Source: Bacillus sp. sid0103
GTDB taxonomy: Bacteria; Bacillota; Bacilli; Bacillales_B; DSM-18226
Direction of reading: 5' to 3'
Assembly (NCBI RefSeq): GCF_019219025.1
Contig: NZ_JAHUWN010000006.1
Span: forward strand, 62,001-126,000
Length of the DNA stretch: 64,000 nucleotides
The position numbers were made by a program, and so were the translations under genes. The notes under the pieces are model-generated. The model was not told the DNA's origin. It worked only from the letters and a program-made list of their open reading frames with translations, and made no database searches. Positions 53,723 to 63,557 of this stretch are shown one piece after another (position 1 is the first letter of the stretch; each line of letters begins with the position of its first letter).

Positions 53723-54697
53723 ATGGCGAAAAAGGTTTTGGTTTTTGGTGAGGTACGTGAAGGTGAATTGCGAAATGTATCCTTTGAAGCGATTGCAGTT
53801 GCAAAGCAAATTTCAGATGGTGGGGAAGTAGTCGGATTACTGCTTGGTAATGATGCGAACAACCTTGCAAATACAATGATTCAGTTTGGCGCAGACCGTG
53901 TTATAATCGCTCAACATAATGATTTAGAGTCCTATACATCAGATGCATATTCTCAGGCCATTATGCAAGTCATACAGGCAGAAAATCCTCAAGGCTTAAT
54001 ATTAGGGCATACTTCTATCGGAAAAGACATTTCACCAAGAATTGCTGCAAAGTTAAAGTCAGGATTAATTTCTGACGCAATCAGTCTAGAAGTAATTGGA
54101 GATCAGGTTATATTTACTCGTCCAATATATTCTGGAAAAGCTTTTGAAAAGAAAGTGATTACGGATGGATTGGTTTTTGCAACCATTCGTCCAAATAATA
54201 TTCCATTACTAGAAAAGGAAGAATCACGTTTTGGTGAAGTCACTTCAGTTAAAGTTGAGATAAAAGATTTACGCACCATAGTTAAAGATGTTGTTCGTAA
54301 TGCAACAAGCGGGGTTGACCTTTCAGAAGCAAAAATTATTGTTTCTGGAGGACGCGGCGTTAAAAGTAAAGACGGATTTAAGCCTTTGCAAGAGTTGGCA
54401 GAATTGTTAGGTGGCGCAGTTGGGGCATCTCGTGGTGCCTGTGATGCGGACTATTGTGATTACTCGCTTCAAATTGGTCAAACAGGTAAAGTGGTTACAC
54501 CTGACCTTTATATTGCTTGTGGAATATCAGGTGCTATTCAACACATAGCAGGTATGTCTAATGCGAAAGTGATTGTAGCTATTAACAAAGATCCAGAAGC
54601 AAATATTTTCAGCATCGCTGATTATGGAATAGTTGGAGACTTATTTGAAGTTGTACCATTATTAATAGAAGAGTTTAAGAGTGTAGCTGTTTACTAG
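53723..54697 (+). CDS. etfA: Electron transfer flavoprotein alpha subunit
   Basis: 324-aa FAD-binding subunit. The C-terminal FAD region GGAVGASRGACDADYCDYSLQIGQTGKVV (shown by GASRGACDADYC and QIGQTGKVV) and CGISGAIQHIAGM are diagnostic; the usual Arg in GASR is present. AGGAGGGG precedes the ATG, 14 nt after etfB. A terminator follows. Confidence 0.95.
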   Translation: MAKKVLVFGEVREGELRNVSFEAIAVAKQISDGGEVVGLLLGNDANNLANTMIQFGADRVIIAQHNDLESYTSDAYSQAIMQVIQAENPQGLILGHTSIGKDISPRIAAKLKSGLISDAISLEVIGDQVIFTRPIYSGKAFEKKVITDGLVFATIRPNNIPLLEKEESRFGEVTSVKVEIKDLRTIVKDVVRNATSGVDLSEAKIIVSGGRGVKSKDGFKPLQELAELLGGAVGASRGACDADYCDYSLQIGQTGKVVTPDLYIACGISGAIQHIAGMSNAKVIVAINKDPEANIFSIADYGIVGDLFEVVPLLIEEFKSVAVY

Positions 54698-54880
54698 CTT
54701 CAAAGAAGTCGAATGCCAGGTATTGTAAGATACAAATAACCTCAACCCTGTCAAGGTTCTGAAGTGATTCAGATAATAACGGATTTAGTTTGAACACATT
54801 GAAATAATAGGAATTTATTTTTCTTATTTATGATTTAAACAATTTCAGTGTTGTTAAAGACATTTATGGAATACATCATT

Positions 54881-54920
54881 AAAGGGCTTACTTCAAAATG
54901 GAGTAGCCCTTTTTGGTTTT
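54881..54920 (+). terminator. Terminator after etfA
   Basis: AAAGGGCTTACT (54881-54892) pairs with AGTAGCCCTTT (54902-54912) with one bulged T, and a T-rich tail follows. The region 54698-54880 holds no gene. Confidence 0.75.
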
Positions 54921-54940
54921 TATAGAAGATATCTACCTAA

Positions 54941-55081
54941 TTAATTTTTATCATTTTCGTACGCGATAACCACTACTTTTTTATGTGCTTGCTCACTTAT
55001 TTTTTCTTCTAGTGATTGAATTTCATTTATTAAATTAGGTGATAGTGAAGCTGCAACATACTGATTTTCTTTATCCATCAT
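54941..55081 (-). CDS. 46-aa conserved small protein, function unknown
   Basis: Begins MMDKENQYVAASLSPNLINE and ends VVVIAYENDKN. It has GGAGGG 7 nt before the ATG (55089-55094). It is predicted soluble, with a short helix that may form a coiled coil (about residues 17-34). A decayed copy with the same N-terminus lies at 39791, and the matching codons support a real gene. Function unknown; no similar domain is recognised. Confidence 0.7.
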   Translation of the reverse strand: MMDKENQYVAASLSPNLINEIQSLEEKISEQAHKKVVVIAYENDKN

Positions 55082-55222
55082 AAAAAATCCCTCCAAATAA
55101 AAATTATCAAACAGGTTTTAGTATCTCTATTAGAACTCTTACTATTCCTAATTTTAGGTGATAAACCATTATTAAATAAAGACTAGGACTTCTATTATAG
55201 AGGTCCTAGTGTAATTAACTTA

Positions 55223-56602
55223 TCACTTCAAATACAAATTAGTTGGATATGCTCCACTAAAACAGGCAATACAACGGTTGCTAGTATCTGCCAGATCTAT
55301 ATCTACTGCCTCTAATAATCCATCTGTACTTAAAAATGCTAATGAGTCTGCTCCAATCACACTTCCCATTGCTCGTTCATGTTCATGTTTGTTAGCAAAA
55401 AGTTCTTCTTTTGTTGGCATATCCACTCCATAAAAACAAGGATTTCTTACCATAGGGGAACTAATTCGTACATGGACCTCTTTTGCACCTGCTTGACGAA
55501 TCAACTGAACAATTCGCTTGCTAGTAGTTCCACGTACAATCGAATCATCAACAAGCACTACCCGTTTATCCTCGAGAATTTCACGAACAGCACTTAATTT
55601 TAGACGAACGGCCAAGTCCCGTAATTCTTGGGTTGGTTCAATAAATGAACGACCGGCATAGGGGTTTTTGATAATTCCCATTTCATATGGAATTCCTGAT
55701 TGTTGGGCAAAACCCATTGCTGCAGGAACACTTGATTCTGGAACAGCAACGACAACATCAGCTGGTGTAGGATGTTCTTTTGCTAAAATTTGGCCTAATT
55801 CTTTTCGGATCGATAAAACACTTCTTCCATGAATCACACTATCTGGACGAGCAAAGTAAACAAATTCAAAGGAGCAAAGGGAAACATCACCCTTTGCAGC
55901 AAATCTGCCGGTTTTAATTCCCGTCTCGTCAACAAGAAGCCATTCTCCCGGTTCAACATCCCTCCAGAACTTAGCATCAACCGCATTAAGTCCACATGTT
56001 TCTGACGACGCGATAATGGATTCACCAATTTTTCCGAGGCTAAGGGGACGTAAGCCATGACGATCTAGGGCAATCAGTATTTGTTTTTCTGTCATGATCA
56101 GCAAAGCAAAGGAACCGTCAATCCGCTTAAGAACTTCAGGTCCAGTTTCATTAAAATATTTTTTACTGGAACGGGCTATGAGGTGAGCAATAATTTCTGT
56201 ATCAGTAGTTGTCTGAAAGATGGCACCCTGTTGCTGGAGAACCTTCCGTTCGATATTGGCATTCACTAGGTTCCCGTTATGGGCAACGGCCAAATCGCCC
56301 TCACTGTACTTAAAAACAAGAGGTTGTGCGTTTTGTAGTAAACTTGCACCAGAAGTAGAATATCGTACATGACCGATGGCCATATTTCCGCTTAGTCCAT
56401 CAAGGATCTCACGTGAAAATACTTGGGTAACTAATCCCATTCCCCTGTGATGCCTGAATGATTTTCCATCACTAGCCACAATTCCTGCACTCTCCTGGCC
56501 GCGGTGTTGAAGTGCATGAAGTCCATAATATGTTAAATGGGCTGCTTTGGGGTGATTAAAAACGCCAAATACACCGCATTTCTCCTTCATTTCTGAATCC
56601 AT
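55223..56602 (-). CDS. purF: Amidophosphoribosyltransferase
   Basis: First committed enzyme of purine synthesis, 459 aa. The catalytic cysteine lies in EKCGVFGVF; HALQHRGQESAGI and the PRPP motif RVVLVDDSIVRGTTS are intact. All four [4Fe-4S] ligand cysteines of the Bacillus type seem present (SLCSFEF, RNPCFYG, NRCIACF). GGGAGG precedes the ATG by 9 nt. It is divergent from purK rather than between purL and purM as in the standard Bacillus operon. Confidence 0.95.
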   Translation of the reverse strand: MDSEMKEKCGVFGVFNHPKAAHLTYYGLHALQHRGQESAGIVASDGKSFRHHRGMGLVTQVFSREILDGLSGNMAIGHVRYSTSGASLLQNAQPLVFKYSEGDLAVAHNGNLVNANIERKVLQQQGAIFQTTTDTEIIAHLIARSSKKYFNETGPEVLKRIDGSFALLIMTEKQILIALDRHGLRPLSLGKIGESIIASSETCGLNAVDAKFWRDVEPGEWLLVDETGIKTGRFAAKGDVSLCSFEFVYFARPDSVIHGRSVLSIRKELGQILAKEHPTPADVVVAVPESSVPAAMGFAQQSGIPYEMGIIKNPYAGRSFIEPTQELRDLAVRLKLSAVREILEDKRVVLVDDSIVRGTTSKRIVQLIRQAGAKEVHVRISSPMVRNPCFYGVDMPTKEELFANKHEHERAMGSVIGADSLAFLSTDGLLEAVDIDLADTSNRCIACFSGAYPTNLYLK

Positions 56603-56797
56603 TTGTGTATTCCTCCCGTTGATTTCATTTCATTATTTTTGGCGAAAGTAGAATTTTTATCCTTTTGATTGTCTAGTTGAAATTGTATTAGTTTTGTAAA
56701 TGATAGAAGTTTTTTTGATTAAAAAAGTAAATGAGTGCATTTCAGGAAAACCTAAAATGATGAAAAGCTTAAAAAAGGATGAAGGAGGAAAAATGCT

Positions 56798-57925
56798 TTG
56801 ACAGTCATTAAACCCTGCTCAACGATTGGTATCTTAGGGGGAGGCCAGCTAGGAAGAATGATTTCAATTGCTGGTAGAAATATGGGATATCGCTTCATTA
56901 CTTTGGATCCGACACCTGACTCACCATGTGGACAAGTTGCAGATCTTCAAATCACAGCTCCATATACTGAGCTCAAAGCTGTTAAAGATCTAGCCGATTC
57001 CTCAGATGTTATTACTTATGAATTTGAAAATGTAGATTCTACTATAACCTCCATTTTAGAAACTACCTCCTTTGTACCTCAAGGAAGCGAACTGCTCAAA
57101 ATAACCCAAAATCGTATCCTGGAAAAATCCACCTTAAAGTCCTTTAATGTGAGAGTAGCTCCTTTCTTGGTTATACATTCGGAAAATGACATTGAAACGG
57201 CTATAGATCGTATGGGATTGCCTTACATAATGAAAACAGCTACAGGGGGTTACGATGGGAAAGGGCAATGGGTTATAAAAAGCAGGGATGATATACCAAT
57301 TGCGATTGAGGCTTGGCAAAAGGCAGGGATGGACATGATCATCGAGCAATTTATCCCGTTCTGCAAAGAATTATCCGTGATTGTTGCCCGAAATATCCAA
57401 GGTCAGACAAAGACTTTCCCAGTAGTTGAAAATATCCATATTAATAATATCCTGCATCAGTCCTTCGTTCCTGCAAGAATTACCGATGAGCAAAGGTTTC
57501 AAGCGGAAACTGAAGCATTAAAAATAGCTGACTCCTTACAAGTAGTAGGATTAATTGCGATCGAAATGTTCCTTACGAATGATGGTGAAATTATCGTAAA
57601 TGAGTTAGCACCAAGACCTCATAATTCCGGGCATTATTCAATGGATGCATGTATTACTTCTCAATTTGAGCAGCATATTCGGGCAATATGTGGACTTCCC
57701 TTAGGAGATACTACTCTTTTAAGTCCGATTATAATGGTTAATATTTTAGGTCAGCATTTAAGTAAAGTGCTAGATGAAATAGATCAGCTTCCTCCAACAG
57801 CCAAATTACATTTATACGGCAAAAAGGAAAGCGTAGAAAACAGGAAAATGGGTCACATTAATTTTTTAGGTTCAAATCTCGAGCAAATAGACAAGCAAAT
57901 TCAGAAACTTGGAATTTGGTCATAA
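56798..57925 (+). CDS. purK: N5-carboxyaminoimidazole ribonucleotide synthase
   Basis: ATP-grasp enzyme of 375 aa that carboxylates AIR with bicarbonate. TIGILGGGQLGRMISIAG at the N-terminus, KTATGGYDGKGQW and ELAPRPHNSGHYS are conserved. TTG start with GAAGGAGGAA upstream; a tiny ATG frame at 56793 is out of phase. Its usual partner purE is missing upstream, and no purine riboswitch or PurR box was seen in the 195-nt gap to purF. Confidence 0.94.
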   Translation: MTVIKPCSTIGILGGGQLGRMISIAGRNMGYRFITLDPTPDSPCGQVADLQITAPYTELKAVKDLADSSDVITYEFENVDSTITSILETTSFVPQGSELLKITQNRILEKSTLKSFNVRVAPFLVIHSENDIETAIDRMGLPYIMKTATGGYDGKGQWVIKSRDDIPIAIEAWQKAGMDMIIEQFIPFCKELSVIVARNIQGQTKTFPVVENIHINNILHQSFVPARITDEQRFQAETEALKIADSLQVVGLIAIEMFLTNDGEIIVNELAPRPHNSGHYSMDACITSQFEQHIRAICGLPLGDTTLLSPIIMVNILGQHLSKVLDEIDQLPPTAKLHLYGKKESVENRKMGHINFLGSNLEQIDKQIQKLGIWS

Positions 57926-57989
57926 GGGAACGTGAATTAGAGTCGTCCTACTAAAATCATTACCAACGAGTGAAAAGAGTGAAAAAATA

Positions 57990-58709
57990 ATGGAAAAATT
58001 AGAACAGCTTTATGAAGGAAAAGCAAAAAAAGTGTACAAAACATCAGAACCAGGAATGTATTGGATTGAATATAAAGATGATGCTACTGCCTTCAATGGC
58101 GAGAAAAAAGGGCAAATTGCAGGAAAAGGAACTCTAAATAATGAGATTAGTGCCATTTTCCTAAGTTTGTTAAAAGAAAAAGGCGTGGAAAATCATTTTA
58201 TTAAAAAGATTTCATTAACAGAGCAGATTGTTCAGCAAGTAGAGATTATCCCGATTGAGGTTGTTGTTAGAAATATAGCGGCTGGCTCACTTGCAAAAAG
58301 GTTGGGATGGGAGGAAGGGAAGGAACTCCCAAAAACAATTGTGGAATTCTACTATAAGAATGATGAGCTGGGGGACCCTTTGATTAACAATGATCATATT
58401 GCCATTCTTGAGCTCGCATCAGAACCAGAATTGGTTGAACTTCGAAAACAAGCCCTGAAAATCAATGAGATTTTAAAAGAGTATCTTTTAAACAAAGATA
58501 TTATCTTAGTTGATTTTAAATTAGAGTTTGGAAAAACCCCAGCAGGCACTATTATCTTAGCGGATGAAATCTCTCCGGATACGTGTCGATTTTGGGATGC
58601 CCATACAGAGGAAAAGTTAGATAAGGATCGGTTTAGGCGTGATTTAGGGAACGTTCAGGAAGCTTATCAAGAAATATTAAGGAGAATTGGGGGTAGTGTC
58701 AATGTTTAA
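57990..58709 (+). CDS. purC: SAICAR synthetase
   Basis: 239-aa ligase joining aspartate to [33 protein letters not shown] and [12 protein letters not shown] are diagnostic. The ribosome binding site is weak (AGAGTGA). In the standard order purB would lie just upstream; here purK comes directly before. Overlaps purS by 8 nt. Confidence 0.96.
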   Translation: MEKLEQLYEGKAKKVYKTSEPGMYWIEYKDDATAFNGEKKGQIAGKGTLNNEISAIFLSLLKEKGVENHFIKKISLTEQIVQQVEIIPIEVVVRNIAAGSLAKRLGWEEGKELPKTIVEFYYKNDELGDPLINNDHIAILELASEPELVELRKQALKINEILKEYLLNKDIILVDFKLEFGKTPAGTIILADEISPDTCRFWDAHTEEKLDKDRFRRDLGNVQEAYQEILRRIGGSVNV

Positions 58710-58956
58710 AGCAACGGTTTATGTAACCTTAAGAGAAAGTGTGTTAGATCCACAAGGTAATGCCGTTCATGAGTCGCTGCATTCGCTTGGATATGATGAG
58801 GTTGAAGATGTACGAATAGGTAAATATATGGAGCTTGAAATTAATAGTGATGATCAAAAGGCGGCAGAAGAACGAGTAAAGGATATGTGTGAGAAGCTGT
58901 TAGCCAATACCGTGATTGAAGATTTTCGTTTTGATCTTACCAAGAAGAAAGGATAG
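58702..58956 (+). CDS. purS: FGAM synthase subunit PurS
   Basis: 84-aa small subunit of the three-part Bacillus FGAM synthase, bridging PurQ and Pur[17 protein letters not shown] is the family start. The frame runs from 58687, but the ATG at 58702 with GGGGG upstream is used. Directly followed by purQ. Confidence 0.95.
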   Translation: MFKATVYVTLRESVLDPQGNAVHESLHSLGYDEVEDVRIGKYMELEINSDDQKAAEERVKDMCEKLLANTVIEDFRFDLTKKKG

Positions 58957-58968
58957 GAGGAGAAATAG

Positions 58969-59652
58969 ATGAACTTTGCAGTACTGGTTTTTCCTGGTTC
59001 AAATTGTGATGTAGACATGTATAAAGCAGTGTTAGATTCGATTGAACAGTGTGTCGAATATGTATGGCATCTTGAAACGGACCTATCAAAATATGATGCG
59101 ATCCTTGTTCCAGGTGGATTTTCCTATGGCGATTATTTGCGGCCAGGGGCTGTTGCAAGCTTGTCTCCTGTCATGGAGCAGGTAAAAATAGCCGCTGAAG
59201 AGGGGAAATTGATTCTTGGTGTCTGTAATGGATTTCAAATTCTAACTGAAGCTAATCTTTTGCCTGGTGCATTACGAAGAAATCAACGTTTAAAATTTCA
59301 TTGTGAAATTATTGATTTAAAAGTAGAAAACAACCAAACTCCGTTCACATTAGACTATCAAGAAGGTGAAACGATTCGTATTCCCATTGCCCATGGCGAC
59401 GGAAATTATTATTGTGATCAAGAGACGTTAGATCAATTAGAAAAGAACAATCAAATCGTATTCAGATATAAAGGGACGAATCCAAATGGGTCGATTTCTG
59501 AGATTGCAGGTGTGATCAATGAGAGAGGAAATGTTTTAGGATTAATGCCCCACCCGGAACGTGCGGTCCATATATGGCTGGGAACAGATGACGGAAAACG
59601 TATGTTTTCATCTATTTTAAGTTACTGGAGGAAACAACATGGTACAGCATAA
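58969..59652 (+). CDS. purQ: FGAM synthase glutaminase subunit PurQ
   Basis: Class I glutamine amidotransferase of 227 aa providing ammonia to Pur[13 protein letters not shown], the nucleophile in GVCNGFQIL, and the HPERA segment (catalytic His/Glu) are present. AGGAGGAGAA precedes the ATG. Overlaps purL by 14 nt. Confidence 0.96.
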   Translation: MNFAVLVFPGSNCDVDMYKAVLDSIEQCVEYVWHLETDLSKYDAILVPGGFSYGDYLRPGAVASLSPVMEQVKIAAEEGKLILGVCNGFQILTEANLLPGALRRNQRLKFHCEIIDLKVENNQTPFTLDYQEGETIRIPIAHGDGNYYCDQETLDQLEKNNQIVFRYKGTNPNGSISEIAGVINERGNVLGLMPHPERAVHIWLGTDDGKRMFSSILSYWRKQHGTA

Positions 59653-61927
59653 AGAACCAACACCTGAGCAAATCGCCGAGCAGAAGGTCTATCGGGGAAT
59701 GGGATTAACCGATGAAGAATTTGATAAAGTAATCGAAATTCTTGGGCGGAAACCAAATTATACGGAAACGGGCATATTTAGTGTCATGTGGTCCGAGCAT
59801 TGCAGCTATAAAAATTCAAAAGTAGTTCTCAAACGTTTTCCGACTTCGGCACCACACGTTTTACAAGGTCCTGGAGAAGGAGCAGGTATTGTTGATATCG
59901 GTGATAATCAAGCCGTCGTGTTTAAAATTGAAAGCCACAATCATCCTTCGGCCATTGAGCCTTATCAAGGTGCGGCTACAGGTGTAGGCGGTATCATTCG
60001 TGATGTTTTTTCCATGGGTGCTCGCCCGATCGCCTTATTGAACTCGCTGCGTTTTGGCGAACTTGATAACCCAAAAACCAAATATATCTTTGAAAATGTG
60101 GTTGCGGGTATTGCCGGATATGGTAACTGTATGGGCATTCCTACAGTTGGTGGGGAAATCTACTTTGATGCTTCCTATGAAGGCAATCCCCTGGTGAATG
60201 CCATGTGTGTGGGTTTAATCAACCATAATGAAATTCAAAAAGGCGTCGCTAAAGGGATTGATAACCCAGTCATTTATGTTGGAGCTGCTACCGGCAGGGA
60301 TGGAATTCATGGAGCTACGTTTGCTTCAGAAGAGTTGAGTGAAAATTCCGAAGTGAAACGTCCAGCCGTCCAAGTGGGCGATCCTTTTATGGAAAAATTG
60401 CTGCTGGAAGCCACTCTTGAATTGATCGCCTCTGGTAATGTGGTCGGGATTCAAGATATGGGGGCGGCAGGGTTAACCAGCTCCAGTTCTGAAATGGCCA
60501 GTAAAGCGGGAAATGGCGTTGAATTGGATCTTGATCTCGTTCCACAGCGCGAAAAAGGAATGAATGCCTACGAAATGATGCTCTCCGAATCACAAGAAAG
60601 AATGCTGGTCGTTGCGAAAAAAGGAAAAGAAGGGGAAGTAAAAAAGATATTTGATAAATGGGGACTCCACTCTTCTGTGATCGGCAAAGTAACTGATGAT
60701 AACCAACTCCGTTTACTTCACAAGGGAGAGATCGTGGCGGAAATCCCCGCAGACAAGCTTGCAGAAGATGCGCCAGTGTATTGTAAGCCATCGAAAGAGG
60801 CGCCGTATTACGAACAATATTCATCATTAGACATAACAGCATCCATTGAAGAACCAAGGGATTATAATTCTGTTCTGCAGCAACTGCTAGCATCGCCTAC
60901 GATTGCCAGTAAAGAGTGGGTATATCAACAGTATGACTATATGGTTAGAACAAATACGGCTGTCATACCTGGATCGGATGCGGCTGTCGTTGCAATCCGT
61001 GGAACACGGAAAGCCTTGGCGATGACAACGGATTGCAACGGAAGGTATGTTTATCTTGATCCGTTTGTTGGAGGAGCTATCGCGGTAGCCGAGGCAGCCC
61101 GTAATGTAGTTTGTTCCGGTGCGGAGCCTTTAGCTATTACCGATAACTTGAACTTTGGAAGTCCGGAAAAGCCGGAAATCTTCTGGCAGTTTGAAAAGGC
61201 AGCGGATGGAATTAGTGAAGCGTGCCGTCAGCTCAATACTCCCGTTATAGGTGGGAATGTCAGCTTATATAACGAGACAAAAGGAGTAGCTATTTTTCCA
61301 ACACCAACTATTGGCATGGTAGGGTTAATTAAGGATACCGAACATATTACTACTCAAGAATTTAAAAAAGACGGAGATTTAATTTTTTTAATTGGGGAAA
61401 CCAAAGCAGAAATAGGCGGGTCGGAATACCAAAAAATAATGACAGGAAAGATCGAAGGGCGCCCGCCGCAGTTAAACCTTGATTTGGAAAAGAAGATACA
61501 AGCTTTTACCCTTAAATTGATTCAAGAAGGATTGGTGCAGTCAGCTCATGATACAGCGGAAGGCGGTTTAGCAGTTGCTTTAGCTGAAAGCTGTATAAGT
61601 GGGAAGATGGGTGCCGAAATTCAAGTAACCGAAGAACTTCGAACAGACTTTAGCCTTTTTAGTGAATCTCAATCTCGAATCATTCTTTCCGTTGCTCCGG
61701 AAAATGCTGAGAAGATGAAGAAAATGGCGGAACAGCTGGAGGTACCACTAAAAGAAATCGGTAATGTAAAAGGTCAGGAACTTTCAATTACACATAATGG
61801 TAAGACCATCATTTCTCAACCGATTACTAAATTGGCAGAAGCCTGGCGAAATGCTATACCTAACATAATGTGTTCGGGATTATTAAAAAAGCTCAACATG
61901 CAGGAAATCTCTGCAAGTTTACCGTAA
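59639..61927 (+). CDS. purL: FGAM synthase subunit PurL
   Basis: 762-aa catalytic subunit. [12 protein letters not shown] near the N-terminus, [20 protein letters not shown] and [16 protein letters not shown] are conserved. CTGGAGG precedes the ATG, within the end of purQ. The C-terminus runs about 20 residues beyond the usual AIP end (after RNAIP), reaching into the place where purF normally starts. The tail may be a scar left by loss of purF. Confidence 0.95.
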   Translation: MVQHKEPTPEQIAEQKVYRGMGLTDEEFDKVIEILGRKPNYTETGIFSVMWSEHCSYKNSKVVLKRFPTSAPHVLQGPGEGAGIVDIGDNQAVVFKIESHNHPSAIEPYQGAATGVGGIIRDVFSMGARPIALLNSLRFGELDNPKTKYIFENVVAGIAGYGNCMGIPTVGGEIYFDASYEGNPLVNAMCVGLINHNEIQKGVAKGIDNPVIYVGAATGRDGIHGATFASEELSENSEVKRPAVQVGDPFMEKLLLEATLELIASGNVVGIQDMGAAGLTSSSSEMASKAGNGVELDLDLVPQREKGMNAYEMMLSESQERMLVVAKKGKEGEVKKIFDKWGLHSSVIGKVTDDNQLRLLHKGEIVAEIPADKLAEDAPVYCKPSKEAPYYEQYSSLDITASIEEPRDYNSVLQQLLASPTIASKEWVYQQYDYMVRTNTAVIPGSDAAVVAIRGTRKALAMTTDCNGRYVYLDPFVGGAIAVAEAARNVVCSGAEPLAITDNLNFGSPEKPEIFWQFEKAADGISEACRQLNTPVIGGNVSLYNETKGVAIFPTPTIGMVGLIKDTEHITTQEFKKDGDLIFLIGETKAEIGGSEYQKIMTGKIEGRPPQLNLDLEKKIQAFTLKLIQEGLVQSAHDTAEGGLAVALAESCISGKMGAEIQVTEELRTDFSLFSESQSRIILSVAPENAEKMKKMAEQLEVPLKEIGNVKGQELSITHNGKTIISQPITKLAEAWRNAIPNIMCSGLLKKLNMQEISASLP

Positions 61928-61941
61928 AGGAGAGAAACGAA

Positions 61942-62976
61942 GTGAGTGATGCTTACCGTCAAGCTGGTGTAAATATCGATGCGGGAAATGAAGCAGTTGA
62001 ACGAATGAAAAAACATGTAAAAAAAACCTTCCGGCCAGAGGTTTTAACAGGACTAGGAGGCTTTGGGGCCCTATTTAAACCAGATTTATCGAAGATAGAA
62101 GAGCCTGTTTTTGTTTCAGGTACGGATGGAGTAGGGACCAAATTGAAAATTGCTTTTGCCATGAACAAGCATGATACCATTGGAATCGATGCGGTTGCCA
62201 TGTGTGTGAATGACGTCATCGTCCAAGGAGCCGAGCCGCTTTTTTTTCTAGATTATTTAGCCTGCGGTAAGATCATCCCGGAAAAAATTGAAGCGATTGT
62301 TAAGGGGATTGCAGATGGCTGTGTTCAGGCGGGGTGTTCCCTAATTGGCGGGGAAACTGCCGAGATGCCGGGAATGTACCAGGACGAGGAATATGACATT
62401 GCTGGATTCACGGTAGGTATGGTTGATCAAAAACATGTTATTGATGGAACAAAAGTAAAAGAAGGCCAAGCACTCATTGGGTTAACTTCAAGTGGTATAC
62501 ATAGCAATGGGTTTTCACTTGTCCGAAAGGTTCTATTGGAGGATGCAAAGCTCTCATTAGGTGATTATGTGGAGGAATTGGGGACTGAATTAGGAAAAGT
62601 GTTGCTTGAACCCACCAAAATTTATGTGAAATCGGTCCTTTCAACGATACGGAAATTTAATGTCACTGGAATGGTACATGTAACAGGCGGGGGTTTTTAT
62701 GATAACATTCCACGAGTTTTGCCCAAAGGTTTACAGGCTGAAATTAGGGATGGATCATGGAAGGTCCCTGGGGTTTTTTCCTTTATCCAACAAAAAGGTA
62801 AAATATCTGATTATGATATGTTCCGAACTTTTAATATGGGAATAGGGATGATTTTAGTGGTCGATATTGCGGACTCTCGGGGCGTTTTGGATCACTTGGA
62901 AACGTTGGGTGAAAATGCTTTTGTAATCGGTACAGTGCAAAAAGGAAACGAAGACGTCGTATTCAAGAAGGAGTAA
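61942..62976 (+). CDS. purM: Phosphoribosylformylglycinamidine cyclo-ligase
   Basis: AIR synthetase, 344 aa. [43 protein letters not shown] and [16 protein letters not shown] are typical. The frame opens at 61870 inside purL, but the GTG at 61942 with AAAGGAGAG upstream gives the expected N-terminus. It ends 2 nt before purN. Confidence 0.95.
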   Translation: MSDAYRQAGVNIDAGNEAVERMKKHVKKTFRPEVLTGLGGFGALFKPDLSKIEEPVFVSGTDGVGTKLKIAFAMNKHDTIGIDAVAMCVNDVIVQGAEPLFFLDYLACGKIIPEKIEAIVKGIADGCVQAGCSLIGGETAEMPGMYQDEEYDIAGFTVGMVDQKHVIDGTKVKEGQALIGLTSSGIHSNGFSLVRKVLLEDAKLSLGDYVEELGTELGKVLLEPTKIYVKSVLSTIRKFNVTGMVHVTGGGFYDNIPRVLPKGLQAEIRDGSWKVPGVFSFIQQKGKISDYDMFRTFNMGIGMILVVDIADSRGVLDHLETLGENAFVIGTVQKGNEDVVFKKE

Positions 62977-62978
62977 GT

Positions 62979-63557
62979 ATGAAGATTGCCGTTTTTGCTT
63001 CTGGTACGGGTTCTAATTTTGCTGCAATTCTAGAATCCATAAAATCAAAAAAAATCAATAACGTTGAAGTGGTTTTACTGGTGAGTGACCGTCCAGAAGC
63101 CATTGCAGTCCGCAATGCTATTAATGAATCAATCCCGGTTTTTTCTTTTACTGCAAAAGATTATCCAAACAAACAAGCCTATGAAGAAGAGATCCTTGAA
63201 AAGTTAACACAACTGAAGGTTGATTTCATCTTACTGGCAGGATATATGCGACTGTTAGGTCATGTTTTACTGCATGCATACGATCGGAAAATAATCAATG
63301 TCCACCCGTCCTTATTACCAGCATTCGCAGGAAAAGATGCTATTGGTCAAGCACTCGATTACGGGGTAAAGGTAACAGGTGTCACTGTCCATTATGTGGA
63401 CGAAGGAATGGATACAGGGCCCATAATCGACCAGCGAGCCGTTACAATTGATTCGGAAGAGACCAGAGAAACATTGATAAAAAAGATTCAGGTGCAGGAG
63501 CACACATTATTACCAGAAGTGATCCAAAGACTGGCGAATAAGGAGGCTGCGGAATGA
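62979..63557 (+). CDS. purN: Phosphoribosylglycinamide formyltransferase
   Basis: 192-aa enzyme transferring a formyl group from 10-formyl-THF to GAR. ASGTGSNFAAIL at the start, and the catalytic NVHPSLLPAF...HYVDEGMDTGPI Asn/His/Asp set are intact. AAGGAGTAAG precedes the ATG, overlapping the end of purM. The remains of purH follow at once. Confidence 0.96.
   Translation: MKIAVFASGTGSNFAAILESIKSKKINNVEVVLLVSDRPEAIAVRNAINESIPVFSFTAKDYPNKQAYEEEILEKLTQLKVDFILLAGYMRLLGHVLLHAYDRKIINVHPSLLPAFAGKDAIGQALDYGVKVTGVTVHYVDEGMDTGPIIDQRAVTIDSEETRETLIKKIQVQEHTLLPEVIQRLANKEAAE

Noticed and set aside
56603..56797. Purine riboswitch or PurR box upstream of purK/purF
   Set aside because: No aptamer core or PurBox pair could be read in the gap.
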